64,000 bases of DNA from Methylobacillus flagellatus_A. GTDB lineage: Bacteria; Pseudomonadota; Gammaproteobacteria; Burkholderiales; Methylophilaceae. This document shows, piece by piece, positions 44,137 through 52,752 of this stretch. The position numbers and the translations under genes were made by a program. The stretch lies in assembly GCF_031344055.1 (NCBI RefSeq), contig NZ_JADBEN010000002.1. One strand, 5' to 3'. Under the pieces are notes generated by a model. It saw only the letters and a program-made list of their open reading frames with translations. It had not been told where the DNA came from and searched no databases. Each line of letters begins with the position of its first letter. Position 1 is the first letter of the stretch.

Positions 44137-45525
44137 TCACTCTTCCTTCATCGAGGCCGCAATCCGCTTCACCAGCGGGTGCATCAGGTAGGTAAGCAGG
44201 GTGCGCTCGCCGGTGCGGATCACCACCTGTACCGGCATGCCAGGTTGCAGGCGGCGGTCGCCAAGGGTTTTCATGCCGTCCTCAGTGATGTTGATGCGCG
44301 CGAGGTAATAACTGGAAGGCGCCTGGCCGCCCGTGCCGGGGTCTATCAGCAAATCGCTGGAAACCGTCTTCACCTGGCCTTCCAGCAGCAATTGCGGCGT
44401 ATTGGAAAAGCTGGAGAAGCGCACGTCCGCATCCTGCCCGGTATGGATCTTGTCGATGAGGTGGGGGGGGATTCGGGCATCGAGGATCAGCGGTTCGTCG
44501 AACGGCACGATATCCATGATTTTCTGCCCGGGCTGGATGACTGCGCCGACGGTATGCACCTGCAAGCCGACGACCTGGCCGCTTACCGGCGCAGTGACGG
44601 TGATGCGCTGTAATTCATCCCAGAGCGGCTTGTACTTCTCGGCATCGGCCTGCACCGCGAGCTTCACCTGCGCCATCTCGGTGTCGATTTCCTTCTTCTC
44701 GGTTTGCTCGCGTGCGGTGATGCGCTGCTGCAGCTCGAGGATGGCCTTGCGGCTGCGCAGGATGTTCGAGTCGTTGGTCGCGATCATGCCGTAGGTCTGG
44801 GCCAGCTTTTGCTCAAGCTCGTTCTGCTGGTTGCGCGGCGCGAAGCCCTCGCTCACCAGTTGCCTGATGCCGGCCAGTTGCTGGGTCAGCAGTTCCAATT
44901 GCGATTGATAGCTGCCGGCCACCCCCTGGTAGCCTTCGATCAGGGCCTGCTGGCCCTGGATGGATTCGCGCATCGCCTCGACATCGGCGCGCAAGGCCTG
45001 CTGGCGTGCGCGCAGCAGTTGCGACTGGTTCAGCATGAGCTGCTGCACATAAGGGTCGCCTTGCTGCTTGATCAGCTCTTCATGAAACACAATGCTGCCC
45101 GCGCCCAGCTTTTCCGCGAGCAGGCGGCTTTCCTGCGCCAACAGCCCAAGGTAGCGCTGGCGCACCTCGTCGAAGCGCGCCTTGCTCGCGGTGGCATCCA
45201 GCGTGAACAGCACGTCGCCGGCCTGCACCGCCTGGCCTTCGTGAACCATCAACTGGCTGATGATGCCGCCGTTCAGGTGCTGTACGGTTTTATGCCGTCC
45301 TTCCACCGTCACCACGCCCTCGGTCGGCACGCCTTCGTCCAGCGGGGCCAAGGCGGCCCAGGCGAGAAAACCGCCAAAACCGAGCAGCAGGATGATAAAG
45401 CCCAGCCGGGTCGTGCGCTGTTCATGGTCGTGCCCGCTTGCCTGCTCGTGCAAGGGGATCACCTTGGATTCGTGCGCAGGCGTATCGTGCGCCGTGTGTT
45501 GTAAAGGCAGGTTCATGTTGTGCAT
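44137..45525 (-). CDS. HlyD/PrtE-type periplasmic adaptor of a type I secretion system
   Basis: 462 residues. Cytoplasmic N-terminus of about 40 residues (His-rich), one transmembrane helix (about 42-62, GFIILLLGFGGFLAWAAL), lipoyl half-motif EGRHKTVQHLNGGIISQLMVHEGQ (about 76), a long coiled-coil hairpin (about 110-290), then the second lipoyl half and beta-barrel (ITVTAPVSGQVVGLQVHTVG). C-terminal RTGERTLLTYLMHPL is typical of the PrtE/AprE group. It bridges the ABC exporter and the TolC-like duct. The gene starts 2 bases after the ABC transporter 1 stop. Confidence 0.94.
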   Translation of the reverse strand: MHNMNLPLQHTAHDTPAHESKVIPLHEQASGHDHEQRTTRLGFIILLLGFGGFLAWAALAPLDEGVPTEGVVTVEGRHKTVQHLNGGIISQLMVHEGQAVQAGDVLFTLDATASKARFDEVRQRYLGLLAQESRLLAEKLGAGSIVFHEELIKQQGDPYVQQLMLNQSQLLRARQQALRADVEAMRESIQGQQALIEGYQGVAGSYQSQLELLTQQLAGIRQLVSEGFAPRNQQNELEQKLAQTYGMIATNDSNILRSRKAILELQQRITAREQTEKKEIDTEMAQVKLAVQADAEKYKPLWDELQRITVTAPVSGQVVGLQVHTVGAVIQPGQKIMDIVPFDEPLILDARIPPHLIDKIHTGQDADVRFSSFSNTPQLLLEGQVKTVSSDLLIDPGTGGQAPSSYYLARINITEDGMKTLGDRRLQPGMPVQVVIRTGERTLLTYLMHPLVKRIAASMKEE

Positions 45526-45527
45526 CC

Positions 45528-47234
45528 TTATGCCACCTTGCTTGCCGGGGTTTGCCTTACCCGGTTGAGTTCTGCGATCACCTGGTCGCGCGGGCCATGG
45601 CAGACCATGGTGCCCTGGTCGAGCACCAGTAATTTGTCCGTAATGTTCAGGATGTGCGTGCGGTGCGAGACGATGACGATAGCCTTGCCCTGGTTTTTCA
45701 GGAGCAGCAGCGCGGTGATCAGGCTGGCTTCGCCCTGGTCGTCCAGGTGCGAGTTCGGTTCGTCCAGGATGATGACGGCAGGCTGCTGGTAGATGGCCCT
45801 CGCCAGGCCGAGCAATTGGCGTTGGCCGCCGGAGAGCACGGGCGCCTCGGCGTCGATGCGGGTGTCGTAGCCTCGCGGCAACCGCAGGATGGCGTCATGA
45901 ATGCCCGCGGTTTGCGAAGCCTGGATCACTTTCTCCGGGTCCGGCTGCGTGAAGCGGGCAATATTCTCGGCAATGCTGCCTTCCAGCAAGGCGACCTCCT
46001 GCGGCAGGTAGCCGATCGCTGCCGCATATACATTGGCAGGCAGACGCGAGAGCGCAATGCCGTCGACGAGGATTTCGCCTTCGCGGTTATCGCAGATGCC
46101 CGCGATGCAGCGCACCAGCGTGGTCTTGCCCGAGCCCGAGGGCCCGAGAATGCCGAGAATCTCGCCCGGCTCGATGTCCAGGTTCAAGGGGCGGAGCAGG
46201 GGCTTGCCGTCGGATGCCTTTACGGCGACCTGCACCAGCGCCAGCCTGCCCTTGATCGGTTCGTCCGGCGTCGTCAGGTACGCCGGGTCTTCATCCTCAT
46301 GGGTGCTGGCTAGCAATTGATCGATGTTGGCGGCAGACGCCTTGGCCTGGATGAACTGCTTCCAGGTGCTCACGATGACGTCGAAAGGCTGCAATGCGCG
46401 CGCGATCAGCACATTGGAGGCGATCATCGCGCCGATCGAGATATCGCCTTTCACCGCCAGCAGGGCGGCCACGCCCAGCATGCCGGATTGCATGGTGTAG
46501 CGCGCAAACTTGTTGACCTGCTGGTTGCGGCTCTGCACTTGGTTTGCCTGGGCGTCCAGCGCATGCCAGCGCGACTGGATGCTGCGCCAGCGCTGCCACA
46601 GGGAAGGCAGCATGCCGAGAACGTGCAGCGTCTCGATATTGCGCAGCTTGCTGTCGAGGAATTGCAGCCCCTGCTGGCGGGCCTCGGCAGTTTTTTCCAA
46701 AGGCAGCGCCGTACTGCGCTGGTTCCAGAGCGCGAGTCCGAACTGGACCAGGCACAAGGCAATTGCCAATGTACCCAATATCGGGCTGAGCACGAACAGC
46801 ACCGCCACATACAGCAATGTCCAGGGCAGGTCGAAGAAGGCGAACAAGCCGTTGCTGGTGACGAAGTGGCGGATGAAGGTAAGCTCCTGCATCGCCTGGT
46901 GCGTACCGTTCGATGCAGGCGCCTGCGTTGCCAGGCCGAGCGAGAACAGCCTGGAGGTCAGCAACTGATCGAAGCGCACGCCGGCCTTGATCGCGACCAT
47001 GGAGCGCACCCAGTCTGAAAACGCCATCACCATGAACAGGAACACGGTGATGAGGGTGACGGCGAGCAGCGTCATCTCGCTGCGGCTCAGCAATACCCGG
47101 TCATAGAGCTGCAGCAGGTAGAGCGTGGGCGCGAGCATTAATATATTGGTCACCATGCTGAATGCGGCAATGGCCCAGGCTTCACGCCTGAACAGCGCCA
47201 GGTAGCCGCGCAGGGAGGCGGGCGGCCTGTTCAT
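45528..47234 (-). CDS. type I secretion ABC transporter (PrtD-like), copy 1
   Basis: 568 residues with fused membrane and nucleotide-binding domains. About six transmembrane helices in residues 15-320. NBD: Walker A GPSGSGKTTL (about 374), Q-loop LPQEVALL, signature LSGGQRQLLGLARAIYQQ (about 478), Walker B VIILDEP, H-loop IVSHRT. No N-terminal C39 peptidase or peptidase-like domain, as in PrtD/RsaD/HasD exporters that recognise C-terminal signals. Its start overlaps the stop of copy 2 by 4 bases, so the two half-transporters are probably made together and may form a heterodimer. Confidence 0.93.
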   Translation of the reverse strand: MNRPPASLRGYLALFRREAWAIAAFSMVTNILMLAPTLYLLQLYDRVLLSRSEMTLLAVTLITVFLFMVMAFSDWVRSMVAIKAGVRFDQLLTSRLFSLGLATQAPASNGTHQAMQELTFIRHFVTSNGLFAFFDLPWTLLYVAVLFVLSPILGTLAIALCLVQFGLALWNQRSTALPLEKTAEARQQGLQFLDSKLRNIETLHVLGMLPSLWQRWRSIQSRWHALDAQANQVQSRNQQVNKFARYTMQSGMLGVAALLAVKGDISIGAMIASNVLIARALQPFDVIVSTWKQFIQAKASAANIDQLLASTHEDEDPAYLTTPDEPIKGRLALVQVAVKASDGKPLLRPLNLDIEPGEILGILGPSGSGKTTLVRCIAGICDNREGEILVDGIALSRLPANVYAAAIGYLPQEVALLEGSIAENIARFTQPDPEKVIQASQTAGIHDAILRLPRGYDTRIDAEAPVLSGGQRQLLGLARAIYQQPAVIILDEPNSHLDDQGEASLITALLLLKNQGKAIVIVSHRTHILNITDKLLVLDQGTMVCHGPRDQVIAELNRVRQTPASKVA

Positions 47235-48943
47235 GCCTGCATCCTCGGCGTGTTGCCGGCCTGCTGCAACGAGGCCAGCACTTCATCCGGCTTGCCGTAG
47301 CGCAGCATCTGGCCCTTCATCATCACCATCATGGTGTCGGCAACGTGCCGGATGCCTTGCAAGTGGCTGATGATGACGAACGTCGTTCCCTGCGCCTTGA
47401 GCGTGCGCACCGCGTGCTGTAGGCATTGTTCGCTGGCTTCGTCCAGGTTGGCATTCGGCTCATCCAGGACCACGACCGCAGGCTTGCCGTACAGGGCGCG
47501 CGCCAGGCCGACCAACTGCCTGCGGCCGCCGGAGAGCAGGTGGCCTTCATGGCCGATGCGCGTATCGAGGCCGTCGGGCAAAGCGTCTATCCAGGCTTGC
47601 AATTGCAGCAGTTCGACCACGCCTGCCAGCTTCTCCTGGTCTGGCGTGCCGAAGCGGGCGATATTTTCCGCGACCGAGCCGTCTAGCAGGGCGATTTCTT
47701 GCGGCAGGTAGCCCAGGTGCTGCCCGAGCTCCGCCTTGTCCCACTGGAAGGCATCCACGCCATCCAGCCTTACCTTGCCTGTGCTGGGTTGCAGCAGGCC
47801 GACCAGCAATTTCGAGAGGGTTGTCTTGCCGGAGGCGGAAGGGCCGCTAATGAGCAGCACCTCGCCCGGATGCATGCGGAACTGGATATTGCGCAGCAAA
47901 GGTTCACGCGCGTTGTCCGGCAGGGCGTAACTGAGGTTTTCCACCGAGATCTGCCCGGTCGGCGCAGGCAGCGCCATGCCGGGCCGCTTGGCCGGGTGTT
48001 GCTCCAGCAATTCGTCTAGCCTGACGTATGCCTGCCATGCATTGGCAAGGCTGCGCCATTGGGCGATGAGCTGGCTGAACGGCGCCAGCACCCGTGCGGC
48101 CAGGATAGAGGCGACGATCATCATCGCTGCCCCGTTGACCAGTGCCTGGCTGACCACCAGGTAGCAGCCCAACCCCAGCACCAGCGACGTCAGGGTGATT
48201 TGCAGGAATTTCGAATATGCCGCGTGCCGGCCTGCAATTTCGGAGGCCATGGCCTGCTTGCCGAGAAAGGCTTGCTGCTTGTCCTGCCAGCGCGCCTCGA
48301 GCGGCGCCTGCATGCCCATGGCCCTCACCACGTCGGCATGCTGCTGGATATTGCTGAAATAACTCTGTGCCGCCAGAGCATATTGATTGGCTTCCTGCAG
48401 TACCGGCTGCACGCGCACTTGGTTGAGCAGCGCGACCACGGTCTGGATTGCTAGGCCGAGCAGTGTCAGGTATCCCAGGCTGCTATGAATGAAGAAGATC
48501 GCCACAACGAAAATCACGATAAAAGGAATATCGATCAGGCCGAGCAGGGCGGGGGAATAGAGTATTTCCCGCAGGCTACGATAGTCGGCAAACACGCGCT
48601 GTGCGGGGAAGCCGCCATTGGCGAGCTTAGCGGCGAATGCGGCATTGAAAATATGATGGTTCAATGATTGGTCGAGCTGGCAGGCCGCTTGCAGCATCAT
48701 GCCGCGTCGCACCCATTCCAGGCTTTCCATGATCAGGTAAATAAAGACCACCATCATGGTGAGCATGAGCAAAGTGCCAAGATTGCGACTGAAAATCACG
48801 CGATCATAGACTTCGAGCATGTACCACGATGGCGCCAACACAAGAAGGTTGGTAAAAAAACCGAAGAAAATCACTCGACGGAAGAGAGAGATGAGATCCA
48901 TCAAGGACTTCTTCAGTTGAGCGGAGTTGTTGCTTTTAGTCAC
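47231..48943 (-). CDS. type I secretion ABC transporter (PrtD-like), copy 2
   Basis: 570 residues, same architecture as copy 1. Membrane domain about 20-320 (WYMLEVYDRVIFSRN is the PrtD-type elbow motif). NBD: Walker A GPSASGKTTL, Q-loop LPQEIALL, signature LSGGRRQLVGLARALYGK, Walker B VVVLDEPNANLDE, H-loop IISHLQG. All catalytic residues look intact in both copies, so neither is obviously a degenerate site. The sequence is clearly diverged from copy 1, so this is not a recent duplication. The RTX gene lies 340 bases upstream. Confidence 0.93.
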   Translation of the reverse strand: MTKSNNSAQLKKSLMDLISLFRRVIFFGFFTNLLVLAPSWYMLEVYDRVIFSRNLGTLLMLTMMVVFIYLIMESLEWVRRGMMLQAACQLDQSLNHHIFNAAFAAKLANGGFPAQRVFADYRSLREILYSPALLGLIDIPFIVIFVVAIFFIHSSLGYLTLLGLAIQTVVALLNQVRVQPVLQEANQYALAAQSYFSNIQQHADVVRAMGMQAPLEARWQDKQQAFLGKQAMASEIAGRHAAYSKFLQITLTSLVLGLGCYLVVSQALVNGAAMMIVASILAARVLAPFSQLIAQWRSLANAWQAYVRLDELLEQHPAKRPGMALPAPTGQISVENLSYALPDNAREPLLRNIQFRMHPGEVLLISGPSASGKTTLSKLLVGLLQPSTGKVRLDGVDAFQWDKAELGQHLGYLPQEIALLDGSVAENIARFGTPDQEKLAGVVELLQLQAWIDALPDGLDTRIGHEGHLLSGGRRQLVGLARALYGKPAVVVLDEPNANLDEASEQCLQHAVRTLKAQGTTFVIISHLQGIRHVADTMMVMMKGQMLRYGKPDEVLASLQQAGNTPRMQA

Positions 48944-49282
48944 GTAAACAGTATTCCTGGAAGTAAAAACGTAGAAAGCCGATTGGGCCGGTACGGGACC
49001 GGCCCTGTTGCCAGGGTCTGTTGATGCTTTGTTCGCGAGCCGCGTTGCTGCGACAAATGGTGATAGGCAAGGCGCGGGACACAGGCAATGGTCATTCCCT
49101 TGTCAAGTCTCGCAACGCAGCATGGCATCATTTGTCACAGCAACCCGAAGGGCCGGGCCGGTTTTTTGCACGGTGCTGCGTTATTCGTCGTTTATTTGGA
49201 TAACCAAACTTCACTCCTCATGCCTTGCTCCGTACAAAAACTGGCTCCGGCGCGGTCGTGAACAAAACTTCAATAGACCCTT
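48944..49282. other. gap between the RTX gene and the ABC transporters
   Basis: 339 bases with no gene on the minus strand. It contains a GC-rich hairpin (GGGCCGGT / ACCGGCCC, 48985-49005) and an imperfect inverted repeat pair (see 49044-49144). Short open frames on the plus strand have no ribosome-binding site or recognisable product. It may carry a processing or attenuation site that lets the RTX gene be expressed more strongly than the exporter genes. Confidence 0.45.
49044..49144. repeat. imperfect inverted repeat pair
   Basis: GTTGCTGCGACAAATGGTGAT (49044 onward, first 20 bases GTTGCTGCGACAAATGGTGA) is matched on the opposite strand by GTTGCTGTGACAAATGAT (complement of 49127-49144), with a spacer of 62 bases. 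Outside the arms, ACCGGCCC-type sequences are also mirrored. It could be a REP/MITE-like element or a structured mRNA spacer. Confidence 0.5.
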
Positions 49283-51469
49283 TTAAACAACCACGATATC
49301 TGCCGCAGTGATCGAGGTAACACCTGTCAGGATCGCGATATCCACCGCTGTGCTTCCGCCATTGCCGTCTGCGTAATACTGCAGGGTATTGGTGGAAGTG
49401 TTGAACACAAGGTAGTCATCTGCATCGAGCGGGCCCGAACCGACCACCAGGTTGCCGGCATTGAAGCCGACCAACGAAGCGAATTGGTCCGTATTGAGCT
49501 CGATCTTGTCGACGCCGCTGGCGAAATCGGTGATGGTATCGGTGTCAGCGTTAGTCAGATCAACCCCGACGTTTTCATACCATTGCACTTCGTCGTCATC
49601 GCCGGTCACGGTCTGCGTCCAAATCTTGCCAAAGGCAAAGGTATCGGAACCAGAACCGCCAGTCAGGGTATCGTGCCCGCCGTTGCTAACGAAGCGGTCA
49701 TCCTGAGTCGTGCCGATGAAGGTCTGGGTGTTGCCGTTGCCTTCAAAGGTCAGGCCGTTGGCTGTCACGCCGGAAGCATCCACTACGACATTATTGATGG
49801 TGCCGCCATTGTTTCCCCTGGCATTGGAGAGGTCGGCGACAGTACCACCAGCGTCGTGGAAGTAGTGGTCATTCAGCAATTGCAGGGCTGTGTTTTCCAC
49901 GTTCAAGCGACCCACGGTGCCGCCTACCTGCACCACTTCCATTTCCTGGAAGTTGGCATCGTTGAGCACGATGGTGCCTGCAGCTTGGGTGTTGGCGCCG
50001 ATGCCAGTGGTGATGCGCAGGGTATCGGTACCTTCACCGCCTACAATCACGTCATGCTTCTCGCCAGTGGCGATCCACTCAGGGTTGCCATCGTCAGCCT
50101 TGGAGGTAGTGCCTTGTACGCCGCTGCCGAAGCCGCCGATCAGGAAGATGTCGTCGCCTTCGCCGCCGTCGAGGTAATCCGCACCGCCGTGACCAACCAG
50201 CAAGTCATTGCCGCCATTGCCGTAGACGACATCATCGCCCAGGCGTGCAGTCACGTAATCCACCCCATCGCTACCCAGCACGATCTCGCGGGCACCGTCG
50301 GTTTCATTGGCGCCGTCGATACGGACATAGCTGCCAGCCTCGCCCTCAGTGGCATCGTAGATGATGTCCACATTGTGGAAGAGCTCGGCAACGGAGTAGT
50401 CGTCTACTTCAAATATAGCAGCTTCGTATTCGACTTCCTGGCCGCCCACGATATCGTCATCAGGCTCAAACTCGACTTCTTCAAATTCCAATTTGATCGT
50501 GACAGATTCAGTAGGGCCGCCAGCCACACCGTAGATATGGGTACCGGGGTTGAGGAAGCCGAGACTTAAGGATTCGCCGTTATTTTCAAGCTGTTCGGCG
50601 GAGAGGGTGATGTTAACGCCGCTAGCGAGTTCGATACGCTCTATACCGCTAAAATTAAGAGACTCGGAAAAATCGCCGGACTGGGTAAACTCAAGAGTGT
50701 CGACAGCGTTATAACCGGCAATTGTCGTGGCATAAGTGCTGATCGCGTCAGAGCCAGGACGTGTCTGGATATTGAGGCGGACATCAGTCTCAATTTCCTC
50801 CGACATTTCTTGGTCTTCGATTTCAACCCATTCTCCGGTTACAGTATCAAAAACGACGAGCTCTTCCTCTTCCTCGCCGCCTTCTTCCTCTTCCTCACCT
50901 TCAAGCTCGGTAACATTAATATATCGAGCAGGATTACCGGAATTATCCAGACCGGATACTCCACCTTGAATAACAGTTAAGCCTTCGAATTCTGCCCCGA
51001 TTCTGAAGGTGTCGTTACCACTTCCGCCGATAAGAACATCATTGGAGGTGACCAAGAAAAGGTTGCCAGTAACAGTTTCATCACCGAAAGTGCTGCCGCC
51101 ACCCTCAATGTAATCATTACCTTCACCACCATGAAGAATATCGTCGCCATCTCCAGCAGAAATGAAGTCATCTCCATCGCCGCCAAAAATAATGTCATTG
51201 CCTGAGCCTGCATAAATATTATCATCGCCTGATCCACCGAAGATAATATTATTGCCGTCTCCTCCATCAATCAGGTCGTTGCCAGCACCGCCGAATATTA
51301 TATCGTTACCTGAACCACCAAAAATAAGATCATCGCCTGATCCACCAATAATAATGTCATTACCTCCAGAGCCATCGATGAAATTACCTAAGTCATTTCC
51401 AATGATAAGGTCGTCATTATTAGTGCCAGTATATGAAGTTTCTGTAGGACCAAAAATTTTAATAGCCAT
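49283..51469 (-). CDS. RTX protein, type I secretion substrate
   Basis: 728 residues, no Sec signal. Residues about 18-125 are a first block of Gly/Asp-rich nonapeptide repeats (GGSGNDIIFGG type) at the very N-terminus. After a Glu-rich linker (about 190-225, LEGEEEEEGGEEEEE) comes a region I do not recognise, then further short RTX blocks at about 412-450 (GNGGNDLLVGHGGADYLDGG) and near 600 (GGHDTLTGGSGSDTFAF). The C-terminal 100 residues look like the M10_C-type export domain, ending in the hydrophobic ADIVVV type I signal. The protein should bind calcium outside the cell and be exported by the ABC/HlyD/TolC genes downstream. No protease, lipase or nuclease motif is seen. Composition is visibly more AT-rich than the exporter genes, especially at the 5' end. 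Confidence 0.88.
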   Translation of the reverse strand: MAIKIFGPTETSYTGTNNDDLIIGNDLGNFIDGSGGNDIIIGGSGDDLIFGGSGNDIIFGGAGNDLIDGGDGNNIIFGGSGDDNIYAGSGNDIIFGGDGDDFISAGDGDDILHGGEGNDYIEGGGSTFGDETVTGNLFLVTSNDVLIGGSGNDTFRIGAEFEGLTVIQGGVSGLDNSGNPARYINVTELEGEEEEEGGEEEEELVVFDTVTGEWVEIEDQEMSEEIETDVRLNIQTRPGSDAISTYATTIAGYNAVDTLEFTQSGDFSESLNFSGIERIELASGVNITLSAEQLENNGESLSLGFLNPGTHIYGVAGGPTESVTIKLEFEEVEFEPDDDIVGGQEVEYEAAIFEVDDYSVAELFHNVDIIYDATEGEAGSYVRIDGANETDGAREIVLGSDGVDYVTARLGDDVVYGNGGNDLLVGHGGADYLDGGEGDDIFLIGGFGSGVQGTTSKADDGNPEWIATGEKHDVIVGGEGTDTLRITTGIGANTQAAGTIVLNDANFQEMEVVQVGGTVGRLNVENTALQLLNDHYFHDAGGTVADLSNARGNNGGTINNVVVDASGVTANGLTFEGNGNTQTFIGTTQDDRFVSNGGHDTLTGGSGSDTFAFGKIWTQTVTGDDDEVQWYENVGVDLTNADTDTITDFASGVDKIELNTDQFASLVGFNAGNLVVGSGPLDADDYLVFNTSTNTLQYYADGNGGSTAVDIAILTGVTSITAADIVVV

Positions 51470-51532
51470 TTTGAAGTGCTCCTAAATTTATTTAAGAATC
51501 TATCTTGAAAATATAGCCAGATTTTTCGAGCT

Positions 51533-51569
51533 AGTCTGTGGCATGAAATTACAATTACTGCCACAGACT
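51533..51569 (-). promoter_or_regulatory. stem-loop between exported protein B and the RTX gene
   Basis: A perfect 11-bp inverted repeat (AGTCTGTGGCA / TGCCACAGACT) with a 15-base loop, in the gap of 123 bases. No T-run follows on the minus strand, so it is more likely an mRNA-stabilising or processing element than a terminator. Confidence 0.6.
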
Positions 51570-51592
51570 GAGTTCAATTTATCCGCACTTAA

Positions 51593-52588
51593 TTAGAAAG
51601 GACTGGATGGTGTCGGAGTAACTACACCAGAGCCCAAAGTTGGCAAAAATCCGTTAACAGGCACCTCAATAAACCAATTATTTGTAACACCATCGCCAGA
51701 TAATTCTTGGAAAGTTTGGCGGAGGCGAACAGCATTAGCTACTACTGTTGGGTTTGTGCTGGAGCAACTTGTCCTGACGTAAACCATCCCAGAAGCCGCA
51801 CTTGTGCTGCCATCATCATCTAGAAAGTTCACGTCTGTTGTGAAGTTGACCCAGTTGTCATTAAGTGACGCCGATTGTTGCGCAGCAGTTGGAACTGGAA
51901 GCGTGCTTGACCAAGAATTTACTCCATTGATAGATCCAGAGAATGCAGGAGTTGTTAACGGTCTGGCAACATATCCTGGAGCAGGAGTAGAGCCTGTTCC
52001 TCTGTGTTGTACCGCTGTAAATGTGCGGCCAACACGGTAGACTGGTTCCGAAACAGTCGGGATTGTAGAATAAGCTACATCAATGGTTTTTCCACCAAAA
52101 CCGCCGACGGCAATATCATTGACCTCAAAATTCTGAGTGCCTGCTGCTTGCAAGTTATAATCATTTCCATTTAAAACAATTTTGGTGCCATAAATGCACT
52201 CATAAGTTGCTGATGATCCCGAGCCTATTGTTTTTCTCCATAAATATTGAGTCAGAGTGCCAACACGAATGGTCGTATTATTTGTATATGTATTATTCAT
52301 ATTAATAGCTTGGGAAGTGCTGAATACAGGGTTCGAAGGATAAGTGCTATCGGGTGCTGTAGTTTCAGTTGTTGGGAATACTGCGCAATCGTCATTGACT
52401 CCCGGAGTTGCTTTGATAGGTAATCCGGAACCAAAATTACCAGTAGGATTGCACAAGGTATAAGCCGTAGTTCCGCCAGTCACTGAATAACCGGCTGCAG
52501 GTAAGTTAACTACCCAACCAGCCATGACTTGAGCAGAGGCAAGCCCTAAAGTGCCAAGAACAGCAAGTTTCAATTTAAGAGATTTCAT
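51593..52588 (-). CDS. exported four-cysteine protein B (paralog of the protein at 41804-42754)
   Basis: 331 residues with a signal peptide (about 1-23, ending VMA). The mature part aligns in order with protein A: YTLCNPTGNF, DCAVFP, CIYGT, the stretch EPVYRVGRTFTAVQ, ARPLTTPAF, INGV, SLNDNWVNFTT and VRLRQTF. Four cysteines are conserved (LCN, DCA, ECIYG, SCS). It ends in a Thr/Pro/Ser tail. Thr/Asn/Gly-rich composition suggests a beta-rich extracellular or periplasmic fold. It sits between the TonB receptor and RTX genes, and its DNA is much more AT-rich than that of paralog A. Function unknown; a secreted binding partner of the receptor or RTX protein is possible. Confidence 0.75.
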   Translation of the reverse strand: MKSLKLKLAVLGTLGLASAQVMAGWVVNLPAAGYSVTGGTTAYTLCNPTGNFGSGLPIKATPGVNDDCAVFPTTETTAPDSTYPSNPVFSTSQAINMNNTYTNNTTIRVGTLTQYLWRKTIGSGSSATYECIYGTKIVLNGNDYNLQAAGTQNFEVNDIAVGGFGGKTIDVAYSTIPTVSEPVYRVGRTFTAVQHRGTGSTPAPGYVARPLTTPAFSGSINGVNSWSSTLPVPTAAQQSASLNDNWVNFTTDVNFLDDDGSTSAASGMVYVRTSCSSTNPTVVANAVRLRQTFQELSGDGVTNNWFIEVPVNGFLPTLGSGVVTPTPSSPF

Positions 52589-52704
52589 GCTATTTCTCCA
52601 TTCCTGTAGAATAAGCAGGCATTTGTGGCTGCCCGCAAAGCCAATTCACCTGAATCGGTTCAAGCCTTTCGCGAGTCCTTAAGCTGATTCCGGTTGAATT
52701 CTCC

Positions 52705-52729
52705 CAAGGGCAGTTCACAAATGCCCTTG
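52705..52729 (-). terminator. weak stem-loop after the TonB receptor gene
   Basis: CAAGGGCA / TGCCCTTG, 8-bp stem, 10-base gap between the halves (near-perfect hairpin), in the 164-base gap between the receptor gene and protein B. No T-run, so full termination is doubtful. Confidence 0.35.
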
Positions 52730-52752
52730 TATCTCTGTATTAATTTCTATTA

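Noticed and set aside
47231..48943. One of the two ABC exporters being a degenerate, non-hydrolysing copy
   Set aside because: Walker A, signature, Walker B Glu and H-loop His are present in both.
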